Assembly (NCBI GenBank): GCA_947630925.1
Contig: CANRJM010000001.1
Coordinates: forward strand, 124,001-188,000
Reading direction: 5' to 3'
DNA: 64,000 bases
DNA from: an uncultured Lachnospiraceae bacterium
GTDB lineage: Bacteria > Bacillota > Clostridia > Lachnospirales > Lachnospiraceae
How positions within the stretch are numbered: the first letter of the stretch is position 1; each line of letters opens with the position of its first letter. The notes under the pieces were generated by a model. The model saw only the letters and a list, made by a program, of their open reading frames with translations. It ran no database searches and was not told the DNA's origin. A program made the translations under genes and the position numbers. Positions 42,600 through 53,142 of this stretch are shown here, piece by piece.

Positions 42600-44855
42600 T
42601 TAGTTTTTTCGGATCTGTGCTTTTTGCCCTTTTGCGGCGCGTTTGCGGTTCCGGATTTTCTTTGGATCGTAGATGTTCTGTTCAAAGACAATTTGTTCCT
42701 GTTCCGGAGCGGTTACGGCGGCATACTGTACCATATCGCCGCTTTCCAAAGTGATTCCTTTGATGCCGCGGCTGTTTTTCTTTAGTTCGCTGACTTCCGG
42801 AAGAGGGAAACCGAGGGATAATCCCTTTTTGGTAATCAGGATTACTTTTCGGTTTTCTGCAATGACATCTTCTACCGTAAGGGCGGTAATACCGGCTACG
42901 GCATCGCCGTCATCCAGTTTGGTAGCGGAAATGACGGAACGGTTTGTTTCAAAAGAGACGCCGGATACCTGTTTGACATACCCATGTCTGGTTGCAAAGA
43001 AGAGCAGAGATTCCGACAGGTTTTCAGCGGAAATATAGAACAGGGCATTTTCCTGATTTAATTTGCAAAGCGACTGAATTAATACGCCCTTATCCCGGCT
43101 TCTTCCCCGCGGAATGTTCATAGCCTTGATCTGATGCATCATTCCTTCTTCTGTAAATACGCACAGGCGGTCTGTGTTTTTGATGGGAACAATATGCGTA
43201 TAATCCTGCAGGGACTCTTCGGAAAGGCGGGAGTAACTTGCCGTATCTACGGACTTTGCATAGCCAAAGCGGTCAATCAAAATATAAAGTTCCTCTTCTT
43301 TGATTTCCTCGATATAATTTTCGTTTTCTACATTGCCCAGTTCTGTCAGGCGTTCCCTGCCAAATTGTTTTTTGTAGCTGCGAAGTCTTGCAATGATAAT
43401 CTTATGCAGTTCATCTTTATTTCCTAAAATTTTAGTATATTCCTGGATATTTGCATGCAGCGTGTCGCTTTCCTGATGCAGTTTGAGAAGTTCTAAACCA
43501 ATCAGCTTACTAAGCGGCATGGTCAGAATCGCGTCTGCCTGCCGTTCGGTAAAGTTTAAGGCTGCCGCTTCGTTTTCGGATTTTTTGGATTTAAACTGAA
43601 TTCCATCCGTGATACCCTGAATCAGGCATTTCTTCGCCTGTTTGACAGATTCGCTTCCGCGCAGAATTTCAATAATCAGGTCAATGACATCCGTGGCACG
43701 GATTAAGCCGTCTACAATTTCCAGACGGTCGTTTGCTTTTGCAAGAAGGTGTTGATACTCCTTTGTGTACAGTTCTTCCTGGAACAAAACAAATTCTTTG
43801 ATCATCCGCTTTAACGTAAAGATAATCGGCTGTTTGTCCTTGACGGCGAGCATATTGACGCCGTAAGTATCTTCCATAGCTGTCTTTTTATAGAGCCCGT
43901 TTAAAAGGTTATCAATGTTGCGGTCTTTTTTTACCTCAATGATCAGACGGATGCCTTCTTTAGAGGATTCATCCCGGACGTCGTAGATTTCATCAAACAC
44001 CTTATCCTTTGTGAGGGAGATCAGGTTCTCTAACAGTTTGCTTTTATTTCCGGCAACGGTATAAGGGATTTCCGTAATCACAATATTTTTCCTGCCGTTG
44101 TCGCTTTTTTCAATTTCTGTTTTTGCCCGCAGTTTTATCTTTCCTTCGCCGGTTTCATAGATAGACAGAAGGTCGTCGGCATTGGTAACCATAGCGCCTG
44201 TTGGAAAATCCGGTCCTTTGATATATTTCATCAGACCTTTTGTTGTAATGTCCGGATTCTTGATATAAGCAATCGTACCATCAATAACTTCTCCTGCATT
44301 ATGCGGCGGCACATTAGTTGCCATGCCGACGGCAATCCCTGTGATGCCGTTGATCAAAAGATTTGGCAGAGTAGCAGGAAGTACAAGAGGTTCCTTCTCA
44401 CTTTCATCAAAGTTCGCTCCAAACGGAACCAGTCCCATATCCAGATTTTCTAAAAGCGTCATGGCGCCGCGCGATAATCGCGCTTCGGTATAACGCATGG
44501 CGGCAGCGCTGTCGCCGTCAATGGATCCAAAATTACCGTGACCATCGACCAGAGGAAGATTAAGCGAAAAATCTTCCGTCATATGCACAAGGGCGTCATA
44601 GATGGAACTGTCGCCATGCGGATGATATTTACCCATGGTATCGCCGACAATGCGCGCGCTTTTCCGATGTGGTTTTTCGGGCGAGAGCCCCAGTTCAGCC
44701 ATTGCATATAAAATACGCCGCTGTACCGGTTTTAGACCGTCCCGGATATCGGGAAGCGCTCTTGCAATGATAACGCTCATGGCATAATCACGGTAGGAGT
44801 TTTTCATTTCATCTGAAAAATCCAACTGAATCATTGATTGTTCCTTTGTACTCAT
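42600..44855 (-). CDS. parC: Type IIA topoisomerase subunit A (topoisomerase IV ParC-like)
   Basis: Cuts and rejoins DNA for decatenation or supercoil control. The 751 residues carry the catalytic Tyr122 in [11 protein letters not shown], the winged-helix region [11 protein letters not shown], and the quinolone region with Ser83 and Asp87 ([11 protein letters not shown], wild-type-like). The C-terminal propeller (about 490-730) has no clear gyrase box QRRGGKG; the nearest is KKNSRGIKG, so topoisomerase IV is more likely than gyrase. It lies 86 bp downstream of the B subunit. GAGGAAAAA precedes the ATG. Confidence 0.88.
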   Translation of the reverse strand: MSTKEQSMIQLDFSDEMKNSYRDYAMSVIIARALPDIRDGLKPVQRRILYAMAELGLSPEKPHRKSARIVGDTMGKYHPHGDSSIYDALVHMTEDFSLNLPLVDGHGNFGSIDGDSAAAMRYTEARLSRGAMTLLENLDMGLVPFGANFDESEKEPLVLPATLPNLLINGITGIAVGMATNVPPHNAGEVIDGTIAYIKNPDITTKGLMKYIKGPDFPTGAMVTNADDLLSIYETGEGKIKLRAKTEIEKSDNGRKNIVITEIPYTVAGNKSKLLENLISLTKDKVFDEIYDVRDESSKEGIRLIIEVKKDRNIDNLLNGLYKKTAMEDTYGVNMLAVKDKQPIIFTLKRMIKEFVLFQEELYTKEYQHLLAKANDRLEIVDGLIRATDVIDLIIEILRGSESVKQAKKCLIQGITDGIQFKSKKSENEAAALNFTERQADAILTMPLSKLIGLELLKLHQESDTLHANIQEYTKILGNKDELHKIIIARLRSYKKQFGRERLTELGNVENENYIEEIKEEELYILIDRFGYAKSVDTASYSRLSEESLQDYTHIVPIKNTDRLCVFTEEGMMHQIKAMNIPRGRSRDKGVLIQSLCKLNQENALFYISAENLSESLLFFATRHGYVKQVSGVSFETNRSVISATKLDDGDAVAGITALTVEDVIAENRKVILITKKGLSLGFPLPEVSELKKNSRGIKGITLESGDMVQYAAVTAPEQEQIVFEQNIYDPKKIRNRKRAAKGQKAQIRKN

Positions 44856-44941
44856 GATTTTTCCTCATTTCTGCGCTGTTTTTTTGCATAACCGATGTTT
44901 GTGGCAGACAGCGCGCGGACACAAACTCGTTATTTCCGTTC

Positions 44942-46885
44942 TTATATATCAAGGGTTGCATATTTTGCTTCTTCCATAATGAACTGTCGTCTTGGCAGAA
45001 CATTAGTGCTCATCAAAGTTGTTGTGATATCGTCGGCTTCTACGGTATCACTGATAGATATCTGCGCCAGGATACGGCTTTCCGGGTCAAGCGTTGTTTC
45101 CCAAAGCTGTTCGGCGTCCATTTCGCCAAGTCCTTTGTATCGCTGAATGCTGATAATTTTGTTTTCTTTATTCTTTCGGAATTTTTCCAGTTCAAAATCA
45201 TTAAAGATATATTCCGAACATTTTTCTTTTTTCCGATTCTTTTTTCCGGCAGGTAAACGTTCATAGTCTACTTTATATAATGGTGGAAGACCGCGGTAGA
45301 TTTTTCCTTCATAAATCAGTTCCGGCATAAATCGGTAGAAGAAGGTCAGCAGTAAGGTGCTGATATGTGCGCCGTCGACGTCAGCATCCGTCAAAATAAT
45401 GATTTTATCGTAGCGCAGTTTTGAAATATCAAATTCGTCTCCGATGCCGCATCCAAAGGAGGCAATCATCGATTTAATCTCGTTATTCTGTAGGATTTTT
45501 TCCAGAGAAGCTTTTTCGACATTCAGGATTTTACCGCGGAGCGGTAAAACCGCCTGGGTTTTTCTGTTGCGTGCAGTTTTGACCGTGCCGCCGGCAGAAT
45601 CGCCCTCAACAATATAGACTTCGCATTCTTCAGGTTTTTTCGAGGTACAGGCGGCAAGCTTGCTTTTGGCGTCAATGTCATTTAGCTGCTTTAAAACGGC
45701 TGTTCTTGCTTTATCGCTTGCTTTTCTGGCATTGTAAGATTTGAGTGAATGCTCCAGGATGTTTCTGAGAATATCTACATTCTTATCCAGATACCGCTGT
45801 ACTTCCGTACTGAATACTTCGTCTACAGCGGTTTTTGCGTCCGTATTTCCAAGCTTTGTCTTAGTCTGTCCCTCAAATTGCGGATCCGGATGCTTAATCG
45901 AGATAATGGCAACAATTCCATTCCGGATATCTTTGCCGTCAAAATTCTCATCCTTATCCTTCAATATGCCAAGTTCTCTTGCATACTGGTTCATGACTCT
46001 GGTTAGCGCCATTTTAAAACCGGTTACCAATGTCCCCCCGTCTACAACATTAATTCGGTTACAATAGGGATTGATCTGTTCAGAAAAGTTGTTCGTATAT
46101 TGAAAAGCAATCTCCACTTCAATGTCGCCGCTTTTTCCTTCAATATAAATCGGGTCGGAATGCAGGACAGAAGCTTCGCGGTTAATATAACTGACAAAGC
46201 TTTGAATGCCATGTTTTTCCAAATAAACAGTTTCTTCGGCATCCATTTCATTTTTAAAAGTTAATTTTAGATTTTTATTTAGAAAAGCAATTTCTTTTAA
46301 TTTTTTCTGTATGACATCTGCTTTAAAAACAGTCGTTTCAAAAATTTCGTCATCCGGGTAAAAAGTTACCTTGGTTCCCGTGGCGCTTTTGGCACATTTT
46401 CCTACGACCGGAAGAAGTCCTTTGACAAGCGCCGTAACCGGTTTGCCGCCATTGGCGTATTCATCCCGGTAAATCTGTCCGTCGCGTCTGACTTCAACGA
46501 TCATTTTGGAGGACAGGGCGTTTACAACAGAAGAACCGACGCCATGCAGACCGCCGGAGACCTTATAGACGCCGTTTCCAAACTTGCCGCCGGCATGTAA
46601 TATCGTATATACAACGCGCACAGTCGGGATTTTTTTGGTAGGGTGCGGATCTACCGGAACGCCCCGCCCGTTGTCTTCCACACAGATTCCGCCGTCTTTT
46701 TGCAGCGTAATGGTAATCTCATTACAAAAACCTGCCAGATGCTCGTCGATGCTGTTGTCTAAAATCTCCCATATTAAATGGTGTAGTCCGCGCGTGCCTG
46801 TAGAGCCGATATACATGCCGGGACGTTTCCTGACAGCTTCCAATCCTTCTAATACTACGATTTCTTTTCCTGTATATTCGCTCAT
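44942..46885 (-). CDS. parE: Type IIA topoisomerase subunit B (topoisomerase IV ParE-like)
   Basis: ATPase subunit partner of the adjacent A subunit. The 647 residues contain the GHKL site (EILDNSIDEHLAG, EDNGRGVPV, GGLHGVGSSVVNALS), the Toprim domain (YIVEGDSAGG, ILTDADVDGAHI), and the C-terminal IQRYKGLGEMDAEQLWETT. Length fits Gram-positive ParE/GyrB. An in-frame ATG at 46915 exists, but GGAGGAG precedes the ATG at 46885, where homology begins. Gyrase and topoisomerase IV B subunits are hard to separate by eye, so the name follows the partner. Confidence 0.88.
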   Translation of the reverse strand: MSEYTGKEIVVLEGLEAVRKRPGMYIGSTGTRGLHHLIWEILDNSIDEHLAGFCNEITITLQKDGGICVEDNGRGVPVDPHPTKKIPTVRVVYTILHAGGKFGNGVYKVSGGLHGVGSSVVNALSSKMIVEVRRDGQIYRDEYANGGKPVTALVKGLLPVVGKCAKSATGTKVTFYPDDEIFETTVFKADVIQKKLKEIAFLNKNLKLTFKNEMDAEETVYLEKHGIQSFVSYINREASVLHSDPIYIEGKSGDIEVEIAFQYTNNFSEQINPYCNRINVVDGGTLVTGFKMALTRVMNQYARELGILKDKDENFDGKDIRNGIVAIISIKHPDPQFEGQTKTKLGNTDAKTAVDEVFSTEVQRYLDKNVDILRNILEHSLKSYNARKASDKARTAVLKQLNDIDAKSKLAACTSKKPEECEVYIVEGDSAGGTVKTARNRKTQAVLPLRGKILNVEKASLEKILQNNEIKSMIASFGCGIGDEFDISKLRYDKIIILTDADVDGAHISTLLLTFFYRFMPELIYEGKIYRGLPPLYKVDYERLPAGKKNRKKEKCSEYIFNDFELEKFRKNKENKIISIQRYKGLGEMDAEQLWETTLDPESRILAQISISDTVEADDITTTLMSTNVLPRRQFIMEEAKYATLDI

Positions 46886-46960
46886 GGTAAAACTTCTCCT
46901 CCATTTCTGTACCAATAATACTCTTTGGTTTTCTGATTACAGTATTTTTGCGCCTACCCG

Positions 46961-46990
46961 ATAATACCACAAACAAATAAAAAAATGCAA
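46961..46990 (-). promoter_or_regulatory. Sigma-A promoter of parE-parC
   Basis: On the minus strand TTGCAT (46985-46990), 18 bp, TATTAT (46961-46966), about 75 bp upstream of the parE ATG. Confidence 0.6.
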
Positions 46991-47138
46991 GATAAAAGAA
47001 CGGATGTTCTATGAAAAGTTTTTGCTCCCGACAGAGGCGTATTGAAAAAAAACGCGCTTTTTGTTAATATAAGATTTGCGTTATGGATACGATACAATGA
47101 TAAAGAAGGAAAATGAAACGATAGAAAGGATGAAACAC

Positions 47139-48395
47139 ATGAAGAAGATACCGTTTGTTACAAAACAGCAGATAGAGGATATTGTAAAAACATATCCCAC
47201 GCCATTTCATATTTATGATGAAAGGAGCATCCGGGAAAATGCGCGGAAATTAAAATCTGCATTTTCATGGAACAAAGGCTTTCGGGAATATTTTGCAGTA
47301 AAAGCCACTCCGAATCCGTATATTTTAAAGATATTACAGGAAGAAGGCTGCGGTGTGGATTGTTCTTCCCTGACAGAGCTTATGATGTCAGAGGCATGTG
47401 GCTTTACCGGTTCGGATATTATGTTTTCTTCCAATGTAACGCCGGCAGAGGAATACCGGAAAGCGAAAGAATTAAACGCCTATATTAATTTAGATGATAT
47501 CACGCATATTGATTTTCTGGAGGATATAGCGGGGATTCCCGAGACGATATGCTGCCGCTATAATCCGGGCGGCGTATTTAAGATGGGAACAGATATTATG
47601 GACAACCCCGGAGACGCCAAATATGGCATGACGAAAGAACAGTTGATCGAAGCGTTTAACCGCCTGAAAGGGATGGGCGCAAAGCGTTTCGGAATCCATT
47701 CCTTCCTCGCCAGCAATACGGTAACAAATGATTATTATCCGACACTGGCAGGCATTCTCTTTGAACTGGCGGCAGAGGTCCAGGAAAAAACCGGCGTAGA
47801 GATTGCTTTTATCAATCTTTCCGGTGGAGTAGGCGTTCCGTATACGCCGGATAAAGAACCAAACGATATCGCCGTAATTGGCGAAGGCGTTCGGAAGCAG
47901 TTTGAAAAAATCATGCTGCCGGCAGGTTTGGGGGACGTTGCTGTTTTTACGGAATTGGGACGTTTTATGCTTGCGCCGTACGGCGGTCTGGTAACGAAAG
48001 CGATTCATGAAAAACATATTTATAAGGAATATATTGGTGTAGACGCCTGCGCCGTAAACCTGATGCGTCCGGCCATGTATGGGGCATATCATCATATAAC
48101 CGTATTAGGCAAGGAACAGGAGCCTTGTGACCATAAGTATGATATAACCGGATCGCTCTGCGAAAATAATGATAAATTTGCCGTTGACCGTATGCTCCCC
48201 AAAATTGATATGGGGGATTATCTCTTTATTCATGATGCGGGAGCGCATGGCTTCGCCATGGGATATAATTACAATGGAAAGCTGAAATCAGCCGAGCTTC
48301 TGCTGAAAGAGGACGGCAGCGTACAAATGATACGTCGTGCCGAAACCCCGCGGGATTATTTTGCAACTTTTGACTTTTCCGGCTTTTTTCAATAG
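47139..48395 (+). CDS. lysA: Diaminopimelate decarboxylase
   Basis: Decarboxylates meso-diaminopimelate to lysine with PLP. The 418 residues form the alanine-racemase-like barrel: YFAVKATPNPYILKIL holds the PLP lysine (about residue 54), FGIHSFLASNT and NLSGGVGVPY the cofactor loops, TELGRFMLAPYGGLV the arginine-containing phosphate region, and CENNDKFAVDRMLP near the C-terminal domain the substrate Cys-Glu motif. Several in-frame ATGs lie upstream; AAAGGATG supports the ATG at 47139. It is separate from the hom-lysC operon. Related carboxynorspermidine decarboxylases are less likely. Confidence 0.88.
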   Translation: MKKIPFVTKQQIEDIVKTYPTPFHIYDERSIRENARKLKSAFSWNKGFREYFAVKATPNPYILKILQEEGCGVDCSSLTELMMSEACGFTGSDIMFSSNVTPAEEYRKAKELNAYINLDDITHIDFLEDIAGIPETICCRYNPGGVFKMGTDIMDNPGDAKYGMTKEQLIEAFNRLKGMGAKRFGIHSFLASNTVTNDYYPTLAGILFELAAEVQEKTGVEIAFINLSGGVGVPYTPDKEPNDIAVIGEGVRKQFEKIMLPAGLGDVAVFTELGRFMLAPYGGLVTKAIHEKHIYKEYIGVDACAVNLMRPAMYGAYHHITVLGKEQEPCDHKYDITGSLCENNDKFAVDRMLPKIDMGDYLFIHDAGAHGFAMGYNYNGKLKSAELLLKEDGSVQMIRRAETPRDYFATFDFSGFFQ

Positions 48396-48443
48396 TCTTT
48401 CAAGCGGTGGTGATACGGATTCTGTTTTTTGTGCAAAAAATAT

Positions 48444-48470
48444 TAATGTATTGTAAAAAATCGCCGATAA
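48444..48470 (+). promoter_or_regulatory. Sigma-28 (SigD/FliA-type) promoter of flgM
   Basis: TAAT (48444-48447), 15 bp, GCCGATAA (48463-48470). The -10 is a perfect sigma-28 match. It lies 57 bp upstream of the flgM ATG and would drive flgM-flgN-flgK-flgK-flgL. Confidence 0.8.
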
Positions 48471-48527
48471 ATATATTGACAATAACAAAGGACAATAAAA
48501 AAAGTTATGATTTAGGTGGTGATTAGA

Positions 48528-48806
48528 ATGAGGGTAGATGCACTGAACCATGTCAGCCAGTTGTACCAGGCGGCAAATACGAAAAAAGTCAATAAAACGG
48601 GAAAAATCCAGAAAAAGGATTCCTATGTCATCTCTCAGTCTGCGAAGGATTATCAGGTGGCAAAACAGGCCGTTGCAGAAACAGAAGATATCAGGGAAGA
48701 CAGAGTCGCTGAGTTAAAAGAAGCGCTTGCTTCCGGTACTTATAATGTTTCAGCACAGGAAATCGCAGATAAGATTGTAAGCAAGTATTTTGATTTCTCA
48801 ATATAA
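48528..48806 (+). CDS. flgM: Anti-sigma-28 factor FlgM
   Basis: Binds and inhibits the flagellar sigma factor until the hook is finished and FlgM is exported. The 92 residues have the usual disordered N-terminal half and the C-terminal helices with the family core REDRVAELKEALASGTYNVSAQEIADKIV. The ATG at 48528 has AGGTGGTG before it; an in-frame GTG at 48516 lies inside that ribosome site. A sigma-28 promoter upstream gives the usual autoregulatory loop. flgN follows after 16 bp. Confidence 0.95.
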   Translation: MRVDALNHVSQLYQAANTKKVNKTGKIQKKDSYVISQSAKDYQVAKQAVAETEDIREDRVAELKEALASGTYNVSAQEIADKIVSKYFDFSI

Positions 48807-48822
48807 GGAATGAGGTTTTGAT

Positions 48823-49338
48823 TTGGCTAGTCTATTGGATGTGCTTCTTACTACGTTAAGCAGCGAAGAAGAAATTTATCGACAAATTATACCAATATCG
48901 GAAAAGAAAACGGAGATATTGATCAAGGGTGACTTGAAGGAACTGGAAGCGGTTACAGAAGAGGAACAGCTTCTGATAGATAAGGCGAATGCGCTTGGCA
49001 AGAAACGGGAAGAAGTGATTGCCAATATCGGAGTCGTTCTGAACAAGGATGCGGAGACATTAAATTTGACCACGTTGGCGCATTTGTTGAACAAGCAGCC
49101 GGAAGAAAGAGAGAAGCTTGTAAAACTTCATGATTCCCTGAAGGCAGTGATGAAGCGTTTGGTCGATATTAATGAAAAAAATAAAGATTTAATCGAAAAT
49201 TCTCTTGAAATGATAGAGTTTAATATGAATTTTATCCAGAGTACACGGATGTCACCAGGGGTAAATAATTATGATAAGAATGCGTCTTCCAGTTATGATG
49301 CCGGATACGACAGCGGCGGGTTTGATGCAAAACAGTAA
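48823..49338 (+). CDS. flgN: Flagellar export chaperone FlgN family protein
   Basis: A 171-residue, mostly helical protein that in other bacteria escorts FlgK and FlgL to the export gate. It shows long amphipathic heptads (EEEIYRQIIPISEKKTEIL, KEEREKL-like and LVDINEKNKDLIENSLEMI) and a flexible Ser/Asp/Gly tail. Sequence identity in this family is low, so position between flgM and flgK carries weight. The start is TTG at 48823 after AATGAGG; no ATG is suitably placed. Confidence 0.87.
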   Translation: MASLLDVLLTTLSSEEEIYRQIIPISEKKTEILIKGDLKELEAVTEEEQLLIDKANALGKKREEVIANIGVVLNKDAETLNLTTLAHLLNKQPEEREKLVKLHDSLKAVMKRLVDINEKNKDLIENSLEMIEFNMNFIQSTRMSPGVNNYDKNASSSYDAGYDSGGFDAKQ

Positions 49339-49390
49339 TTATTGCACAGAGTGGCGTCTGTGTTTTTTCGCATAAAGACAGGAGGAAAAG

Positions 49391-51256
49391 ATGAGCTTAT
49401 TTACAAGTTTCAATGCCGGGGTTGCGGGATTGGCAAGCGCACAGTCGGGACTTAACACAACGGCGCACAATTTAGGCAATACGAAGACGCCCGGTTATAC
49501 CAGACAGCAGAATATTCAGGCAGATACCTATTATCAGACGCTTCGGTATACGGATAAATCCAAAATGCAGACCGGATATGGCGTTACTGTTTCAGAGGTC
49601 CGCCAGATTCGGGATATTTTTCTGGATAGGCAATATCGTTTGGAAGTAGGCAGGCAGACCTTCTATGAATCGCTGTATAATACCGAGTTGGAAATAGAAG
49701 ATATTCTGGGAGAAATGGAAGGCGTTGAGTTTGATAACGCTTTATCGGATTTCTGGAATACGGTGCAGACCTTGTCAACTGAGCCGGAGAGCATTACGAA
49801 TCGCGAGCTTTTTATTGCAAAAGCAGAAGCTTTTTTAGAGAAGGCGACGAATGCGTACAATGCATTGAAGGATTACCAGGTCAATCTGAATAAACAGATT
49901 TCTTCACAGGTAGACGCCATCAATAACATAGCTGACCAGATTGCAGAATTAAACAAGAAGATTGCAAAGGCAGAGGCGTCCGGCGTTGAAAATGCAAACG
50001 ATTACCGGGATGCCAGAAACTACCTGTTGGATCAGCTTGCGGAATATACAAATTATGATGCGTATGAGGATGATTCCGGAATAGTATTGGTTCGCATTGA
50101 TAATGCCCCGCTTGTAGAAGAGGCAATGGCATATCATATGAAATGCGAGAAGATGGATATCGAAGAATATAACGAGAAGACAGGACAGTATGAAGTGACG
50201 TCAAAGTCGCCGATGTATAAGGTTGTATGGGAAGGCAGTGGCTACGGCGATGTATATGATCTGTCAAGGGCGTATTCAAACGAAGAAGGAACAGATGTCG
50301 GTTCCCTGCTTGGAATATTAACAGCGCGCGGAAAAGCAACGGGATTTTATACGGATATTCCGGTCAATCCGACGGAGCGGGAACTGCGGGATTATAACAA
50401 TACGACAGGAAACTGTTTAATAGAAAAAGTAGAGGCGCAGTTTGATTTCCTGATCCACAAGATCGTGACTGTGGTAAATGATGCGTTCGCTCCAAATATC
50501 AATGCAGGGCTTGACGGCATAACAACAAAAGATGCAGACGGTAACACGGTAACGCTTAGCGGCATTACCAGGGTATTAGATGCAAACCGGTGTCCGGTAG
50601 GCGCGGATGATGCTGCAACGTTAGGAACCGAGGTATTTGTCCGCAGGGCAGGTTCCGAGCGCTATCAGGTCCTGACAGCAGACGGACCGGTATATGCGGT
50701 AGATGAGGATGGAAATCAGATTTTAGACGAGGAAGGCAACCCGATAGAGGTTACAGTGAAAAATGAGAAGGGAGAGTATCTTCTCTATGTCTATCAGGAA
50801 GAGGACCCATCGGACGTCAATACATTGTATACGCTGCAGAATTTAACAATCAATCCGCTTCTGCAGGAGAATTATTCGTATTTGCCGATTATGAACAATC
50901 CGGCAACCGGAGGAACCAATGAATACAATTATGACGTTTGCGCAAAGATACTCGAAAGTTGGAAGGCAAAAGACGCAGTACTGGATCCGAATGAATTGGC
51001 GACCTATGGCGCAGATGAATTTTATGATGCCCTGGTCGGCTCGCTGGCCGTACAGGGAAACGTCTGGAAGGGAATCGTAGAAGGCCAGGAGACTTTGGTG
51101 GAAAGCGTAGAGGATAAAAGACAGCAGGTTTCCGGCGTTTCCACAGAAGAAGAAATGACAAGTCTGCTGATGTACCAGCATGCATATAATGCATCTTCGA
51201 GATATATCACGGTAATTGATGCCATGTTAGAGCATCTTATTGAACGATTGGGTTAA
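49391..51256 (+). CDS. flgK: Flagellar hook-associated protein 1 (first copy)
   Basis: Forms the first hook-filament junction ring. The 621 residues begin with the rod/hook signature (AGVAGLASAQSGLNTTAHNLGNTKTPGYTRQQ), have a coiled N-terminal region (about 90-220) and finish with the FlgK C-terminal helix VSTEEEMTSLLMYQHAYNASSRYITVIDAML. The middle (about 380-520) is acidic and variable. AGGAGG precedes the ATG. A second FlgK-like gene follows after 18 bp. Confidence 0.94.
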   Translation: MSLFTSFNAGVAGLASAQSGLNTTAHNLGNTKTPGYTRQQNIQADTYYQTLRYTDKSKMQTGYGVTVSEVRQIRDIFLDRQYRLEVGRQTFYESLYNTELEIEDILGEMEGVEFDNALSDFWNTVQTLSTEPESITNRELFIAKAEAFLEKATNAYNALKDYQVNLNKQISSQVDAINNIADQIAELNKKIAKAEASGVENANDYRDARNYLLDQLAEYTNYDAYEDDSGIVLVRIDNAPLVEEAMAYHMKCEKMDIEEYNEKTGQYEVTSKSPMYKVVWEGSGYGDVYDLSRAYSNEEGTDVGSLLGILTARGKATGFYTDIPVNPTERELRDYNNTTGNCLIEKVEAQFDFLIHKIVTVVNDAFAPNINAGLDGITTKDADGNTVTLSGITRVLDANRCPVGADDAATLGTEVFVRRAGSERYQVLTADGPVYAVDEDGNQILDEEGNPIEVTVKNEKGEYLLYVYQEEDPSDVNTLYTLQNLTINPLLQENYSYLPIMNNPATGGTNEYNYDVCAKILESWKAKDAVLDPNELATYGADEFYDALVGSLAVQGNVWKGIVEGQETLVESVEDKRQQVSGVSTEEEMTSLLMYQHAYNASSRYITVIDAMLEHLIERLG

Positions 51257-51274
51257 TCAGATTGGAGGGATCAT

Positions 51275-53128
51275 ATGCCATCAACATTTTTTGGTTTAAA
51301 TATTGCCCGTTCCGGTATGTCCACATACCAGGCGCATTTGAATACGACGGCGCATAACGTTGCCAATGTCAAGACCAGGGGATATTCGAAACAATCTGTC
51401 TTCCAGAGGGCGACGCAGGCAATTTCTCTGGGAAGCTCTTATGGAATGGTTGGTTCCGGTGTAGAGGCGGCAGAAATCCTGAGTGCACGGGATACATATT
51501 ATGATGAAAAATACCGTATGAGCAATAATTCTTATGGGAGATATACAACCCTGTCCTATTATATGCAGAGTATAGAGGATTATTTATATGCTAAGGAGTC
51601 AACCAGCGGTTCAATATCTAATTCGCTGACAGATTTTTTTACTTCTTTGAGCAGTTTGACCAGAGCTGTTTCGGATACTACCATTCGCACGCAGACAGTC
51701 GGTTATGCCGAGACGACGACAAAATATATTCAGGAAGCGGCGTATAATCTTCAGAGTTTACAGCAGGATGTCAATTCACAGATTGCACATACGGTAGACC
51801 AGATTAATGCATATGCAGAACAGATAGCTGCCCTGACGAAACAGATTAATACGATAGAAGTATATGGCACGAGGGCAAATGACCTGCGTGACCAGAGGGC
51901 AACGATTATTGACGATTTATCCCAGTTAGTTGATGTGGATGTTGTGGAGAAAGAGCCTGCGGAGGGAAAAGGCGTTGTTCAGTATATTGTTTCAGTTGAT
52001 GGAGCGATTTTGGTAGATACCTATGATTATAATACGATTCAGTATGAAGCAAGGGATACGTTTAATTCCATGAATGATATTGATAATTTATATGCTCTGC
52101 GTTGGAGTATCGGGCAGGACGTCGGTATTCATGATACGAAACTTGGCGGCAAGCTTCAGGCGCTTTTTGAGTTAAGAGATGGAAATAACGGCGAAGTATT
52201 TGCAGGAAAGGCAAAAGGGACGAAAGGTTCCAGGGATTTGACCGTAACCGATGTCAACGAGTTGGGAAGTTCGCTTTTTAAACTGGATATTCCGGCAACC
52301 AATGGAGTGCTCACGGTAAACCATATGGATTATGAGTATGATTCCTTTGACGTAACAGTAGATGCGGATGGAAAGTATACGTATACATTCCATTTGAAAG
52401 AGGAGTTAGGAGAGGATTATAATAATGTGGATATGCAGGTTGGCGATGAAGTTGATTTCCGGGGCATTCCATATTATATGTCGCAGTTAAATGAATTCAT
52501 CAGGACATTTTCCTACCGTTTTAATCAGGTGCAGACTTCCGGATATGATATGTATGGAGAGCTGGGGCAGCAGATGTTCTTAGCTACAGATAAAGTATCC
52601 GGAGCCGGATTGAGTTTTGCCGAAGAGGTAACGGCGGGCTTTCGCTTCTCTTCCATATTACCGAGGGATGCATCCGGTAATCTTATTATGACGGGAGACG
52701 CCGTGCTTACTTCTTATTATAGTATGACAGCGTTGAATACAAACGTAAATGATAAAATTTTAAAGGATGGGAGACTGCTTGCCTGCTCTGACATGGCGGG
52801 CGGACTTGTGGAAAATGGGGAAAATCTTACAAATATGTTAGACTTGGAAAGCGACAAGAAGATGTTCCGCCAGGGTCAGCCCGGGTCCTTCCTGCAGGTA
52901 TTGGTATCCGCAATTGGCGTCGATACGGAACAAGTTAGAAATGGCGAAGAAAACGCAGAAAATATTCGAGATGCGGTAGAACAGCGTAGGCTTTCAACAG
53001 CCGGCGTCGATGAAGATGAAGAAGGACAGAATATGATCATCTGTCAAAATCTTCTGAATTATCAATATAAAGTGTTATCCGTTATGAATGAAGTATTAGA
53101 TAAGCTGATCAATGATACAGCGATATAA
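51275..53128 (+). CDS. flgK: Flagellar hook-associated protein 1 (second, divergent copy)
   Basis: A 617-residue FlgK-type protein. The N-terminus (GLNIARSGMSTYQAHLNTTAHNVANVKTRGYSKQ) and the segment after it (GSGVEAAEILSARDTYYDEKYRM) are FlgK hallmarks; the C-terminus (AGVDEDEEGQNMIICQNLLNYQYKVLSVMNEVLDKLI) is hook-associated in type. It is only distantly similar to the preceding copy, most visibly in the central domain, so the pair is an old duplication and may form a heteromeric junction or two separate rings. GGAGGG precedes the ATG. Confidence 0.9.
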   Translation: MPSTFFGLNIARSGMSTYQAHLNTTAHNVANVKTRGYSKQSVFQRATQAISLGSSYGMVGSGVEAAEILSARDTYYDEKYRMSNNSYGRYTTLSYYMQSIEDYLYAKESTSGSISNSLTDFFTSLSSLTRAVSDTTIRTQTVGYAETTTKYIQEAAYNLQSLQQDVNSQIAHTVDQINAYAEQIAALTKQINTIEVYGTRANDLRDQRATIIDDLSQLVDVDVVEKEPAEGKGVVQYIVSVDGAILVDTYDYNTIQYEARDTFNSMNDIDNLYALRWSIGQDVGIHDTKLGGKLQALFELRDGNNGEVFAGKAKGTKGSRDLTVTDVNELGSSLFKLDIPATNGVLTVNHMDYEYDSFDVTVDADGKYTYTFHLKEELGEDYNNVDMQVGDEVDFRGIPYYMSQLNEFIRTFSYRFNQVQTSGYDMYGELGQQMFLATDKVSGAGLSFAEEVTAGFRFSSILPRDASGNLIMTGDAVLTSYYSMTALNTNVNDKILKDGRLLACSDMAGGLVENGENLTNMLDLESDKKMFRQGQPGSFLQVLVSAIGVDTEQVRNGEENAENIRDAVEQRRLSTAGVDEDEEGQNMIICQNLLNYQYKVLSVMNEVLDKLINDTAI

Positions 53129-53142
53129 GATGGGAGGCGGCT

